Position numbers and translations under genes: made by a program. A model generated the notes under the pieces. It saw only the letters and a list, made by a program, of their open reading frames with translations. It ran no database searches and was not told where the DNA came from. DNA of 38,893 bases from Flavobacterium sp. (lineage in GTDB: Bacteria > Bacteroidota > Bacteroidia > Chitinophagales > Chitinophagaceae), in the NCBI GenBank assembly GCA_030053925.1, contig JASGCX010000014.1, positions 1 through 38,893 of the forward strand, read 5' to 3'. This document shows positions 16,246-23,785 of this stretch, in pieces (the stretch's first letter is position 1; each line of letters opens with the position of its first letter).

Positions 16246-17206
16246 GACTACAAAAAGGACTGTTTATATTCTGACCGAAGGAGATACAGAAGAAGCTTAC
16301 TTTTCGAGGATTGGTGAAATTGTAGGAGCAGATACTGATTGGAAATATTCTGTAACTGTTGAAGTTAGAGAAATAATCAAAGGGAGTAAAACTGACCCTA
16401 TAAATATTGTCAAAGAAGCCAAAAAGTCTAAATCAGATTATGACGAAGTATGGGTTGTATTTGATAAGGACAGAGAAAGGGACGATAAAAATGAAGCTGC
16501 TTTTAAGATAGCTGCAAAAGCAAAAATTAATGTTGCATTTTCAAGTATTTCTTTTGAGCATTGGCTGATTTTACATTTTGAAAAAAGTACGTTTGCTTTT
16601 CAAAGAAGCGATTGCGAAAGTAGAAGTACAAGAGCTAATTCAATTATTTGCGTTTGCAATGGTACTGTTTGTGCAAAAACACATTTAAAACAACCTGCAT
16701 TTTATCCAAGTTTTGAGAAAGGCAAATCACTTTTATATGATGATTTGAAAAATCGCAATATTATTGCCATAGAAAATGCTGCGTGGCTTAGAAAGTATCA
16801 ATCACCATACACAAACATTCACGTCCTTAATCCATATTCTGATGTTGATATTCTTCTTTGTGAACTATTAAATCTTCATACAGTAACTTATGCAGATATT
16901 GGTGACATTTTCATTTTTCAAGGAATAGAAGTTATAATTCGAAGTGTAGTGAGAAATGCAAATAATATTTCAATATCAATTAGCTTGAATAACCAAAGCC
17001 AAATTGCGTTTGCTATTAACAACAATCAACCTTTTACAGTAATTGATGACAATGGAAATACATTCGCATACGATGACATTCAGGCATCTATTTTACAGCC
17101 AAATTCAAATAAAGTAATACAACTAAATTATACCGTAAACCCTAATTCACAGACAATACGTTTTAAAGCTACGACTATTGTCACATACATTTTAGTTAAC
17201 ATTTAA
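16232..17206 (+). CDS. RloB/AbiLii-like TOPRIM-type protein with extra C-terminal beta domain
   Basis: The 324-residue protein starts at the ATG at 16232 (MKKNKTTKRTVYILTEGDTEE), overlapping the ATPase by 14 bases. A longer upstream frame is overlap only. Residues 10-210 match RloB: LTEGDTEEAYF at 14-24 (a TOPRIM-like acidic motif), EVWVVFDKDRE near 72-82 and SFEHWLILHFE near 107-117. A cysteine-containing segment follows (SIICVCNGTVCAKTH). Residues 215-324 are an added beta-rich domain (IFIFQGIEVIIRSVV, ISISISLNN, VIQLNYTVNPNSQTIRF), longer than the usual RloB of about 200 residues. With RloA it should form an abortive-infection system in which this subunit is the toxic nuclease. Confidence 0.82.
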   Translation: MKKNKTTKRTVYILTEGDTEEAYFSRIGEIVGADTDWKYSVTVEVREIIKGSKTDPINIVKEAKKSKSDYDEVWVVFDKDRERDDKNEAAFKIAAKAKINVAFSSISFEHWLILHFEKSTFAFQRSDCESRSTRANSIICVCNGTVCAKTHLKQPAFYPSFEKGKSLLYDDLKNRNIIAIENAAWLRKYQSPYTNIHVLNPYSDVDILLCELLNLHTVTYADIGDIFIFQGIEVIIRSVVRNANNISISISLNNQSQIAFAINNNQPFTVIDDNGNTFAYDDIQASILQPNSNKVIQLNYTVNPNSQTIRFKATTIVTYILVNI

Positions 17207-17239
17207 ACAATCAAATAGAGATAGCTTACAAAAACGCTA

Positions 17240-17355
17240 GCAGGCAACAGCGGTTTTGCAAAAGTGGGGCATAAGTGCTATTTTTGAACATTGGAATTCT
17301 ATTGAATATTTGTACTTCGATTTCCCCACATTGCCAAGCCATGTTCGTTGGCTGC
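17240..17355 (+). repeat. attC-like imperfect palindrome R0
   Basis: The ends pair as an imperfect inverted repeat. GCAGGCAAC...GTGGGG at the left matches the reverse complement of CCCCACATTGCCAAGCC...GTTGGCTGC at the right. The right end GTTGGCTGC is shared with R1 and R2. The site is shorter (116 bp) than R1 and R2 (197 bp) and differs inside, as attC sites of one array often do. It separates the RloAB pair from the next gene. Confidence 0.5.
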
Positions 17356-17377
17356 AAACATATTTTGACAAACCATA

Positions 17378-17946
17378 ATGACTGTAGAATACATAAACAG
17401 AAGAAAAGAATCACATTTCTTGATACCTAAAATTACAAAAAAAGGTAACGAGCGATATTACATAATTAAGGACAAATCAAAATTTGTCAAATCTGACTTA
17501 TTAATTGAAATCCCAAGAGGGTTTGAATTTTACGAATTTCCTGAGGATGCGAAAGTAGTTCTTAGGAAAATATTAAAATCAATAGTTACAAAAGACGAGA
17601 TTGAAATTATTGATGAAGTAATGAAAAAGCATTTAACTGTAAAAGACTATTTAATAGACAAAACTGAAAATTCATTAATTGTTTATCTAGGTCATCTTGA
17701 CAAAGAACAATATAAAACAAATGAAGAATATTTTTTAAAATTCAATCTTATCGGTACAAACTGAAATTTGAAAAAGTAAATGACGGGACATATAAAGCAC
17801 AACGCTTTTGTAATATGAGTAATAATTATGGTTGGATAACATTAGAAACAAACGAAAACTTAAGTTACTTAGCAGGCAAATACTGCTTTCATATTGACAA
17901 AGAAAGTTTGTTGGAGTTCTGGATTGAAGGAGAAGAAGATTGGTAA
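17378..17946 (+). CDS. Hypothetical protein encoded in two frames joined by a -1 shift at T-TTT-TTA
   Basis: Frame one runs from the ATG at 17378 (MTVEYINRRKESHFLIPK) and would end at 17764 after 128 residues. The -1 frame continues without a stop as KIQSYRYKLKFEKVNDGTY, then GWITLETNENLSYLAGKY, FHIDKESLLEFWIEGEEDW, ending at the TAA at 17944. The two overlap at 17731-17737, where the zero-frame codons are taT TTT TTA, an exact X-XXY-YYZ slippery heptamer. Together they give about 188 residues with no recognised domain. The lesion may be a one-base homopolymer error or mutation, or a programmed frameshift. The gene is one unit of a cassette-like series between repeats R0 and R1. Confidence 0.6.
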
Positions 17947-17960
17947 GTAGAAAATGTCTA

Positions 17961-18157
17961 CAGCCAACATTAGGTTTAGCATTATTTGGCTTCACGAATA
18001 TTGCCTCAACACTAGTTCTTTATTGTGCTTTTGTTTGGGCTTGACGTTATATATTTGGCTTATGAATAAAACATCTGCAATATTGCAATCATTGAGCTTC
18101 GGTTATGGGCTTACGGAACTCGAAGGCCCCAAAAACGCCAAGCCCTAGTGTTGGCTG
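17961..18157 (+). repeat. attC-like imperfect palindrome R1
   Basis: This 197-bp element starts CAGCCAACATTAGGTTTAGC and ends GCCAAGCCCTAGTGTTGGCTG. The reverse complement of the right end aligns with the left end over about 35 bases, so single-stranded DNA would fold into a long bulged hairpin. It is about 85-90 percent identical by eye to R2 (18860-19056). No credible gene lies inside it. Confidence 0.65.
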
Positions 18158-18179
18158 TAATTTTATTTGACCACATAAT

Positions 18180-18578
18180 TTGACAAATATTTTATACATA
18201 TTGACAATTTTTGCTTTGACTTCAACGGCAAGTTGTGGGCAGACAAAAACTAACAAGAAAATTGTTATAAAAACTTTAGATTTTAGTTATTTAGAAGGTT
18301 GTGAAACAGGCAAAGGTGACTGTAAACCAATTGAAATAATTAGACAAAACAAGCAAGACAGTGTAATTCTAATTTTTCCAAGTGGTGGGACAGTATCTGA
18401 TGTTTATTTACACTCAACTAAAAATAAAAAATTCGAGTTGCATGACAAGAGATTTGCAGGGCAAGGAAAACCAACATTAAACTTAACAAATCTTGAAGAT
18501 GGAGAATATTCAGCAAATATTATTAGTTGTGGACTTGGTGGTAGTTGTTTAGTTAGACTAAAAACGAAAGAGAAATGA
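18180..18578 (+). CDS. Small lipoprotein of unknown function
   Basis: A 132-residue protein starting at the TTG at 18180; no ATG is available near the N-terminus. A lipoprotein signal (MTNILYILTIFALTSTASCG) places Cys19 at the cleavage site, so it should be membrane-anchored. The mature part is beta-rich (KIVIKTLDFSYLEGCETGKGD, then SVILIFPSGGTVSDVYLHS) and contains four further cysteines, including a GLGGSC near the C-terminus. I do not recognise the family. It lies 22 bp after repeat R1 and overlaps the next gene by 4 bp, so the two are cotranscribed. Confidence 0.65.
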   Translation: MTNILYILTIFALTSTASCGQTKTNKKIVIKTLDFSYLEGCETGKGDCKPIEIIRQNKQDSVILIFPSGGTVSDVYLHSTKNKKFELHDKRFAGQGKPTLNLTNLEDGEYSANIISCGLGGSCLVRLKTKEK

Positions 18579-18871
18579 GAAAGCTCATAACTCTTTTCAT
18601 ATTGACTGCCATTGTTTTAGGGACAGTTACAATTTCAACATCGAAAGTTGAGACACCTTTTGATGGCAATGATACTTATGGTTTTCCTTTGACTTTTTTT
18701 ATACGATTTAGCAAGATGTGTAAACCTTGCCCAGCAAATGGGAGTGAAATATTTTATTTGAAATTATCGCTTGACATTTTAATAGCGTTTATCATTGCTC
18801 TAATTATTTGGACTGGTTATAAAAAAGTTGAAAAAGACTTTATGAAAAGACAAAAACAGCAGCCAACATAA
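18575..18871 (+). CDS. Small two-helix membrane protein of unknown function
   Basis: The 98-residue protein has a hydrophobic N-terminus (LITLFILTAIVLGTVTI) and a second membrane helix at about 65-83 (LDILIAFIIALIIWTGY). Between them is a short loop with YGFPLTFFIRFSKMCKPCP, whose CKPC could bind a metal or form a disulfide. The start overlaps the previous stop (ATGA). Its last four residues and stop (QQPT, TAA) are encoded inside repeat R2. This suggests that the gene and the repeat travel as one unit, or that the insertion truncated the protein. Function unknown. Confidence 0.6.
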   Translation: MRKLITLFILTAIVLGTVTISTSKVETPFDGNDTYGFPLTFFIRFSKMCKPCPANGSEIFYLKLSLDILIAFIIALIIWTGYKKVEKDFMKRQKQQPT

Positions 18872-19056
18872 GGTTTAGCATTATGGGGCTTCACAAATAT
18901 TGCCTCAACTTTTTTTCTTTATTGTGCTTCAGTTCGAGCTTGACGTTATATATTTGGCTTATGAATAAAACATCTGCAATATTGCAATCATTTGGCTTCG
19001 GTTACGGGCTGACGGAACTCGAAGGCCCCAAGAACGCCAAGCCCTAGCGTTGGCTG
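18860..19056 (+). repeat. attC-like imperfect palindrome R2
   Basis: A 197-bp element starting CAGCCAACATAAGGTTTAGC and ending GCCAAGCCCTAGCGTTGGCTG. It has GGGGCTTC near the left end and GAAGGCCCC near the right end extending the inverted pairing. Same length and layout as R1. Confidence 0.65.
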
Positions 19057-19078
19057 CAAGTTTTGAAAAAACTCTATT

Positions 19079-19741
19079 ATGAAAAATATTACACTAGTTT
19101 TTATCTTATTTAATTTGACATCATGTAAGACTATGATGATTAAAATGATGCTCAAAGACCCTAAAGTTGAAAATACACAAACCATTAAAGATTTTCAACT
19201 AAAAAATAATTACTCTACAGAAAATTCTTTAATCATAAAAGCAGACACATCTAACGCAATTCAAAAATTGTTTTTGGGTATGACTGTTGGTTATTACATT
19301 TTTGACAAGGACGGTAATCAAATTTGCTATAATGCTTCTTCAACTTGCCACGGAGAACAGTTTAAACAACTATTGGACAACAAAATTGACAGCTTTAAAT
19401 CTTGTAAAAACGACACAGCTACTTTAGAAAAAGTATTAAGCCAGACTTATGATTTGAGTGAAAAGTCTGTTGAAAAAAGACAGTTTCAAAACTCAGACTA
19501 TTATGTTGTTACCTATTGGCAGAAATTTCTTGGTGGAAAACGTGGTTATGAAGACGCTGTAACTTGGATGGAAGAAGAGATAAAGAAAAATAAATCGACA
19601 TTGAAATTTACTTTTATAAAAATCAATACTGACTTACAAGAAAATTGGGGATTAGTTGCAGGGAAAAAAGCCAAATTAAAGTGTAAAATAAAAGACGACT
19701 TTATGACTTTAGATGTTTTGGACTTACCAATAAAAAGATAA
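19079..19741 (+). CDS. Lipoprotein of unknown function
   Basis: A 220-residue protein with a short lipoprotein signal (MKNITLVFILFNLTSCK, Cys16). The mature region is mixed alpha/beta: NSLIIKADTSNAIQKLFLGM, DKDGNQICYNASSTCHGEQF and a mid-protein SDYYVVTYWQKFLGG that looks like a beta strand pair, then a basic C-terminus. I recognise no family. It starts 22 bp after repeat R2, the same spacing as the preceding unit after R1, and ends 8 bp before repeat R3. So it is the third unit of the cassette-like series. No promoter of its own is evident. Confidence 0.65.
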   Translation: MKNITLVFILFNLTSCKTMMIKMMLKDPKVENTQTIKDFQLKNNYSTENSLIIKADTSNAIQKLFLGMTVGYYIFDKDGNQICYNASSTCHGEQFKQLLDNKIDSFKSCKNDTATLEKVLSQTYDLSEKSVEKRQFQNSDYYVVTYWQKFLGGKRGYEDAVTWMEEEIKKNKSTLKFTFIKINTDLQENWGLVAGKKAKLKCKIKDDFMTLDVLDLPIKR

Positions 19742-19749
19742 ACCTACAG

Positions 19750-19855
19750 CAGCCAACATTAGGTTTGGCATTATTGGGGCTTCACAAATATTGCCTCAAC
19801 ACTAGTTCTCTATTGTGCTTTTGTTTGTGCTTGACGTTATATATTTGGCTTATGA
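19750..19855 (+). repeat. Truncated attC-like repeat R3
   Basis: The left half of the R1/R2 element (CAGCCAACATTAGGTTTGGC to TATATATTTGGCTTATGA) is present, but identity stops abruptly at about 19855 and the right half is missing. This marks a junction, probably the right boundary of the cassette-like series. Confidence 0.65.
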
Positions 19856-19927
19856 CTCACTAAATACCTTCTTGGTCATTATCGCAAGGGCTATTGCCAC
19901 TTATTTTTTTATAATTAAGGTATCGCT

Positions 19928-20135
19928 TTACAAACGGTAAGTCATGGTTGCTATCGCCAAATTATTGTCTGTTAGTACAATTTTTAAAGTATCTACACCA
20001 AAAGACCGTTTCGCACTTAGTGCTGTAGGTGCATACACCACACCTTACCAATTGGGCATTTGCAAGTGCTAAAATTTGTGCAGTTGCTTTATTAGTTGTA
20101 AACATGCAGGCTGCTACAACAAAACACACAGCCAT
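19928..20135 (-). pseudogene. Degraded secreted-protein fragment
   Basis: A signal-peptide-like start at 20135 (MAVCFVVAACMFTTNKATAQ) leads into ILALANAQLVRCG. A better frame then continues one base out as GVVYAPTALSAKRSFGVDTL, then KIVLTDNNLAIATMTYRL, ending at the TAA at 19928. The two halves look like the ends of one secreted protein joined by a frameshift, and probably an internal deletion. Between 20136 and 20345 I see only a 6-bp hairpin (TGCCGC-TATG-GCGGCA near 20278) and no gene. The whole 19.86-20.35 kb stretch looks like decayed chromosome next to the island boundary. Confidence 0.4.
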
Positions 20136-20345
20136 TAATTTTTTTGATAGCTGTTATTTTTATGCGCTAAAAAAATAGATAAGATTGATAGGGTGAAAAT
20201 TTTGAGTTGCTAAGCCAATACAACTACTTTATACGCTGCACTAAAAGCTGCATAGCTAACAGAACGTACAAGTGTAGATGCCGCTATGGCGGCACAGGCT
20301 ACACCAAAATTTGGTAGTAGCACTATTGCTAGTTAGCAAAATATC

Positions 20346-21977
20346 CTAAATTTTTCTACCCGTATTGATAACATTAATACCTGCAAACTTGGTGGTAGGG
20401 CAACCATGCGACACGGCATTGCTTTGTGACGGCTGACCTTTACCATCGCTGAACGAACCGCCCAAACGGTAATCGTTTTTATTGGCAATAGCGGCACAAC
20501 TGTTCCAAAATTCTTGTGTGTTGCTTTGGTAAGAGGCATCTTTAAACATGCCTACAATAGCACCATTTTTAATTTCGTAAGCTAGCTGACTACTAAACTG
20601 AAAATTGTAACGCTGTTGGTCAATTGAGTAAGAATTTCGGCCCAACATATAAATGCCTTTCTCGGTGTTTTTAATCATATTGGCCACATTATCGTTACCA
20701 GGTAATAACGATACATTTGGCATACGCTGAAACGGTACAGCACTCCAACTTTCGGCGTAGCTACACCCTTGCGAAGCAGCTAACCCAAGAATATGTGCTT
20801 GGTCGCGAATGGTTTGATAATTAACTAGAATACCATCTTTTATAATATCCCAATTGCCACATTGTACACCATCATCATCGTAGCCAATAGTGGCAAGACC
20901 ATTGCGTTGCGTTTTGTCAGCCACAAAATTTACCAGCTTATTACCAAAGTTAAATTTCTTGCTGCGCCATTTATCAAGCGTTAAAAAACTAGTACCTGCA
21001 AAGTTGGCTTCGTAGCCCAAAACACGGTCAAGTTCTGTGGGGTGCCCAACCGATTCGTGAATGGTTAAGAAGAGATGCGAAGGGTCTAAAATTAAATCGT
21101 ACTTACCAGGCTCTATCGATTTGGCTTGTAACTTTTCAGCTACTTGAGATGCCGCTTGACGCACATCTTCTAGCATATCGTAGCGGTTTTTGTATAGTAT
21201 TAAATTGCCGCTTTGCAGCTTCTCAGTATCTTGAGGTATTAAATACTCGTAACCCATACCCATAGGGGCACACAGGGCATTACGAGTTTCAAATTTACTG
21301 GTAGTTTTATCTATTTTAGTGATGGTAAAATTGGGCCAAATACGATGTATATCTTGGTCAATATAAGAGCCATCGGTAGAGGCAAAATACTTTTGTTCGT
21401 TCACCATAAAAATGGATGAACTCATAAAGTTGCCACCATTTTTTAAGCCCTCGCTATTTACGTTTAGTAGTAAGTCTATTTTATCTTTTATAGGTACTTC
21501 AAAAGCATTCTTTTCTATGGGCGTTTTCCAGCTCACTTCGCCATAGCCTTTTTGTGGTGCAAGTTGCACAGGGTCCGAGAATTTAGCATTGGCTTTAGCA
21601 ACGGCCACAGCACGTTCAGCGGCTTTGGCTACACCATCTATTGTAACATTGTTAGTTGCAGCAAAACCCCAACAGCCATTGGCTATTACACGCACACCTA
21701 CACCAAAAGATTCGGAGTTTGCTACATTTTCTACACGCTTTTCTCTTGTAGCCACTACTTGGTTTAAGTATCGGTTAATGCGAATATCGGCATAAGCAGC
21801 ACCCCTGCTTTTTGCAGTATTTAAAGCGGCATCGGCCAATTGTTTTTTAATAGCAACGTCAATACTTGGTGCTAGCAAATGGTTGGTGTGTATAGCATTA
21901 GCTAGTAAATTGGTGTTAGGCAATATTAAAGCACCAACGCCCATAGCTGATAATTGTAAAAAATCTTTCCGCTGCAT
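20346..21977 (-). CDS. tldD: TldD/PmbA-family metalloprotease, exported
   Basis: A 543-residue TldD-type protein. The start MQRKDFLQLSAMGVGALIL has an RKDF Tat-like motif and a hydrophobic stretch, so it is probably exported by Tat. The zinc-binding HExxxH motif is HESVGH at 307-312 (FLTIHESVGHPTELDRVLG). The C-terminal region has the usual SYSIDQQRYNFQFSSQLAYE and GMFKDASYQSNTQEFWNS features. TldD proteins degrade unfolded or modified peptides. It lies 74 bp after the last gene of the MoxR-Bat-like operon, a linkage common in Bacteroidota, where a second TldD/PmbA gene usually follows; none is seen here, and the downstream DNA is decayed. Confidence 0.88.
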   Translation of the reverse strand: MQRKDFLQLSAMGVGALILPNTNLLANAIHTNHLLAPSIDVAIKKQLADAALNTAKSRGAAYADIRINRYLNQVVATREKRVENVANSESFGVGVRVIANGCWGFAATNNVTIDGVAKAAERAVAVAKANAKFSDPVQLAPQKGYGEVSWKTPIEKNAFEVPIKDKIDLLLNVNSEGLKNGGNFMSSSIFMVNEQKYFASTDGSYIDQDIHRIWPNFTITKIDKTTSKFETRNALCAPMGMGYEYLIPQDTEKLQSGNLILYKNRYDMLEDVRQAASQVAEKLQAKSIEPGKYDLILDPSHLFLTIHESVGHPTELDRVLGYEANFAGTSFLTLDKWRSKKFNFGNKLVNFVADKTQRNGLATIGYDDDGVQCGNWDIIKDGILVNYQTIRDQAHILGLAASQGCSYAESWSAVPFQRMPNVSLLPGNDNVANMIKNTEKGIYMLGRNSYSIDQQRYNFQFSSQLAYEIKNGAIVGMFKDASYQSNTQEFWNSCAAIANKNDYRLGGSFSDGKGQPSQSNAVSHGCPTTKFAGINVINTGRKI

Positions 21978-22051
21978 AAGAAGTAGTTTAAAACCTGTAT
22001 AAATTAAAGGTGGTAAGGTATTGATTGTTTGTAAAAATGATTAGCCATCTG

Positions 22052-23785
22052 TCATAATTTTCTTTCTAACCACAAAGCGGCCATAGCTAGTAAAAACAAT
22101 AGAAAGCAATATATTTTTGGTAATTCGGCTGTTTGCTTTGTAGCGCTTGTAGCATTTTTGCTAGATGATAGTGTATGCTTACTAGCATACATTTTAGTGG
22201 CTAACATGTTATCTGTTGCGTGTACAAAAGCCCAATCTTTTGGCTGAAATACATACCAGTATTTGAAAAAACCATTAGCAGTTTCTACATGCTGCCAACC
22301 TGTTTTTGTTGGCCAATAATTAGCTAACCATACATAAGGCAATTGTACCTGTTGTTGTAATGCCAATGCAGTTTGTTGAACGCTTACACCCAATGGTTGT
22401 GTAGTGCTTTCTATTTGTATAGTTGCTTGTTGATAAGGGTAAATGATGTTAGGCATGATAGTAACATTGATTTGCTCACTAGTTTTTTTAGCTGCTTTTT
22501 GCAACAATAGCGACCACAATTGGTAGTAACTATCTTGTTTATTTTGAAGCACCAAACTATATGTGTTATTTAACGTAGTAGCCACCATTTTACCCATACC
22601 CAAAATGCTTGCTGCAGCCAATATTTTGGTGCTATTGTTAGTTACTAAAGTTTGTGTGTTAGCGCCTGTTTGTAGGTAAGAGGGCTGCATTACTACCAAC
22701 TGTTCTTTTGTGTTATTAAATTGTAGTTGTAATGTTTTTTGCTCGTTATTATTTGTGTTGTTAATGGTAAATGCTTGTTGGTAAAACTTATTGGCAATAT
22801 TGCCGCTATCTCGCTGCACCACTAAGCCCAAACCATTTTGCACAATAGCCGTTTTTACAGCGGCAAGTTCACTATTACTTAAACCATTTAACGCATCATC
22901 ATCTGCTATAAGTACATCAAAATTGCTTAGTACATTGGTAGTAATATTATTAAGCACTAGGCTATTAGTATTTAAAAAGCTAGTAGCATATTTAGCTTTC
23001 GATACCAAGGTTCTAGTAGCTACAGCATAGTTATTTTGGTACAGCCAATTCTTTAAAAACTTATGCTCGAAATTGGGTGTAACTGCTAGTAGCAATACAC
23101 GCAAAGGCAGTGTGGGCAACACTTCAAAGGGCAAGGCATTGTTTTCTAGTGTATCTTTTTGCGCCACTACAATTATACTGTACACTGCTCTACCGCTATG
23201 TTTTGGTATTGTTTGTAAATGAAACGTTTGTTCTTGCAATGGTGCAATAGTAACCGTATCAACATTATTACCAAATGCACTTAAGCAAATAGTAACAGGC
23301 TGTTTGGTTGTATTAATATACCTGCCTTGCACTTGCAATGCCTGGCCACTATGTATAGTATGTGGCCAATTGATAGCCCTAATGCCATTGGTATTTTTTG
23401 TAGGATGAAACTGTATGGTATTGCCTTTCAAAAGCAGTAAATCTACCTCGTTAAAACCATTACCAAACACATGCAAGTTGCTTGCTGTTGCAGCCGCTAG
23501 TAGGCTAATAGTATCAGCGTTTTTATTGGCTTTTATAAAATTGGCAACGCTATCTTTTTCATAACTTTCAGTTAATAAAAGGCTTTGCTTTTGTTGGCTA
23601 TTAGTATTGCTTTTTTGATACCGTATATTAATAGCAATACCTGCAAACGCAATAATGGCAATACTTGTAGCAATAATGCGCCACCACAGTCTTGCACGCA
23701 AAGGCCTGTTTACTTCTTTCAATAATAGAAAAGCAAGTAACATAGTACTAAGGCCAAAAACAATATGGTTCCACCAAGGTATCAC
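22052..23785 (-). CDS. Large membrane protein of the MoxR/Bat-like operon
   Basis: The 577-residue protein starts with GTG at 23785, one base into the upstream stop (TAGTG). Two N-terminal membrane helices (VFGLSTMLLAFLLLKEV and IIATSIAIIAFAGIAI) are followed by a large periplasmic part. That part includes a glutamine-amidotransferase-like segment with LRVLLLAVTPNFEHKFLKNW and FDVLIADDDALNGLSNSELA. A last helix lies near the C-terminus (FLLFLLAMAALWLERKL). The layout is that of BatA-related operon proteins without a visible VWA metal site. It probably works with the upstream DUF4175-like and BatA-like proteins in the envelope. Exact role unknown. Confidence 0.65.
   Translation of the reverse strand: MIPWWNHIVFGLSTMLLAFLLLKEVNRPLRARLWWRIIATSIAIIAFAGIAINIRYQKSNTNSQQKQSLLLTESYEKDSVANFIKANKNADTISLLAAATASNLHVFGNGFNEVDLLLLKGNTIQFHPTKNTNGIRAINWPHTIHSGQALQVQGRYINTTKQPVTICLSAFGNNVDTVTIAPLQEQTFHLQTIPKHSGRAVYSIIVVAQKDTLENNALPFEVLPTLPLRVLLLAVTPNFEHKFLKNWLYQNNYAVATRTLVSKAKYATSFLNTNSLVLNNITTNVLSNFDVLIADDDALNGLSNSELAAVKTAIVQNGLGLVVQRDSGNIANKFYQQAFTINNTNNNEQKTLQLQFNNTKEQLVVMQPSYLQTGANTQTLVTNNSTKILAAASILGMGKMVATTLNNTYSLVLQNKQDSYYQLWSLLLQKAAKKTSEQINVTIMPNIIYPYQQATIQIESTTQPLGVSVQQTALALQQQVQLPYVWLANYWPTKTGWQHVETANGFFKYWYVFQPKDWAFVHATDNMLATKMYASKHTLSSSKNATSATKQTAELPKIYCFLLFLLAMAALWLERKL

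Noticed and set aside
17954..18148. 64-residue open frame starting MSTANIRFSIIWLHEYCL
   Set aside because: It lies wholly within repeat R1 and its sequence recurs in R2 and R3 with frame changes, so it is repeat DNA.
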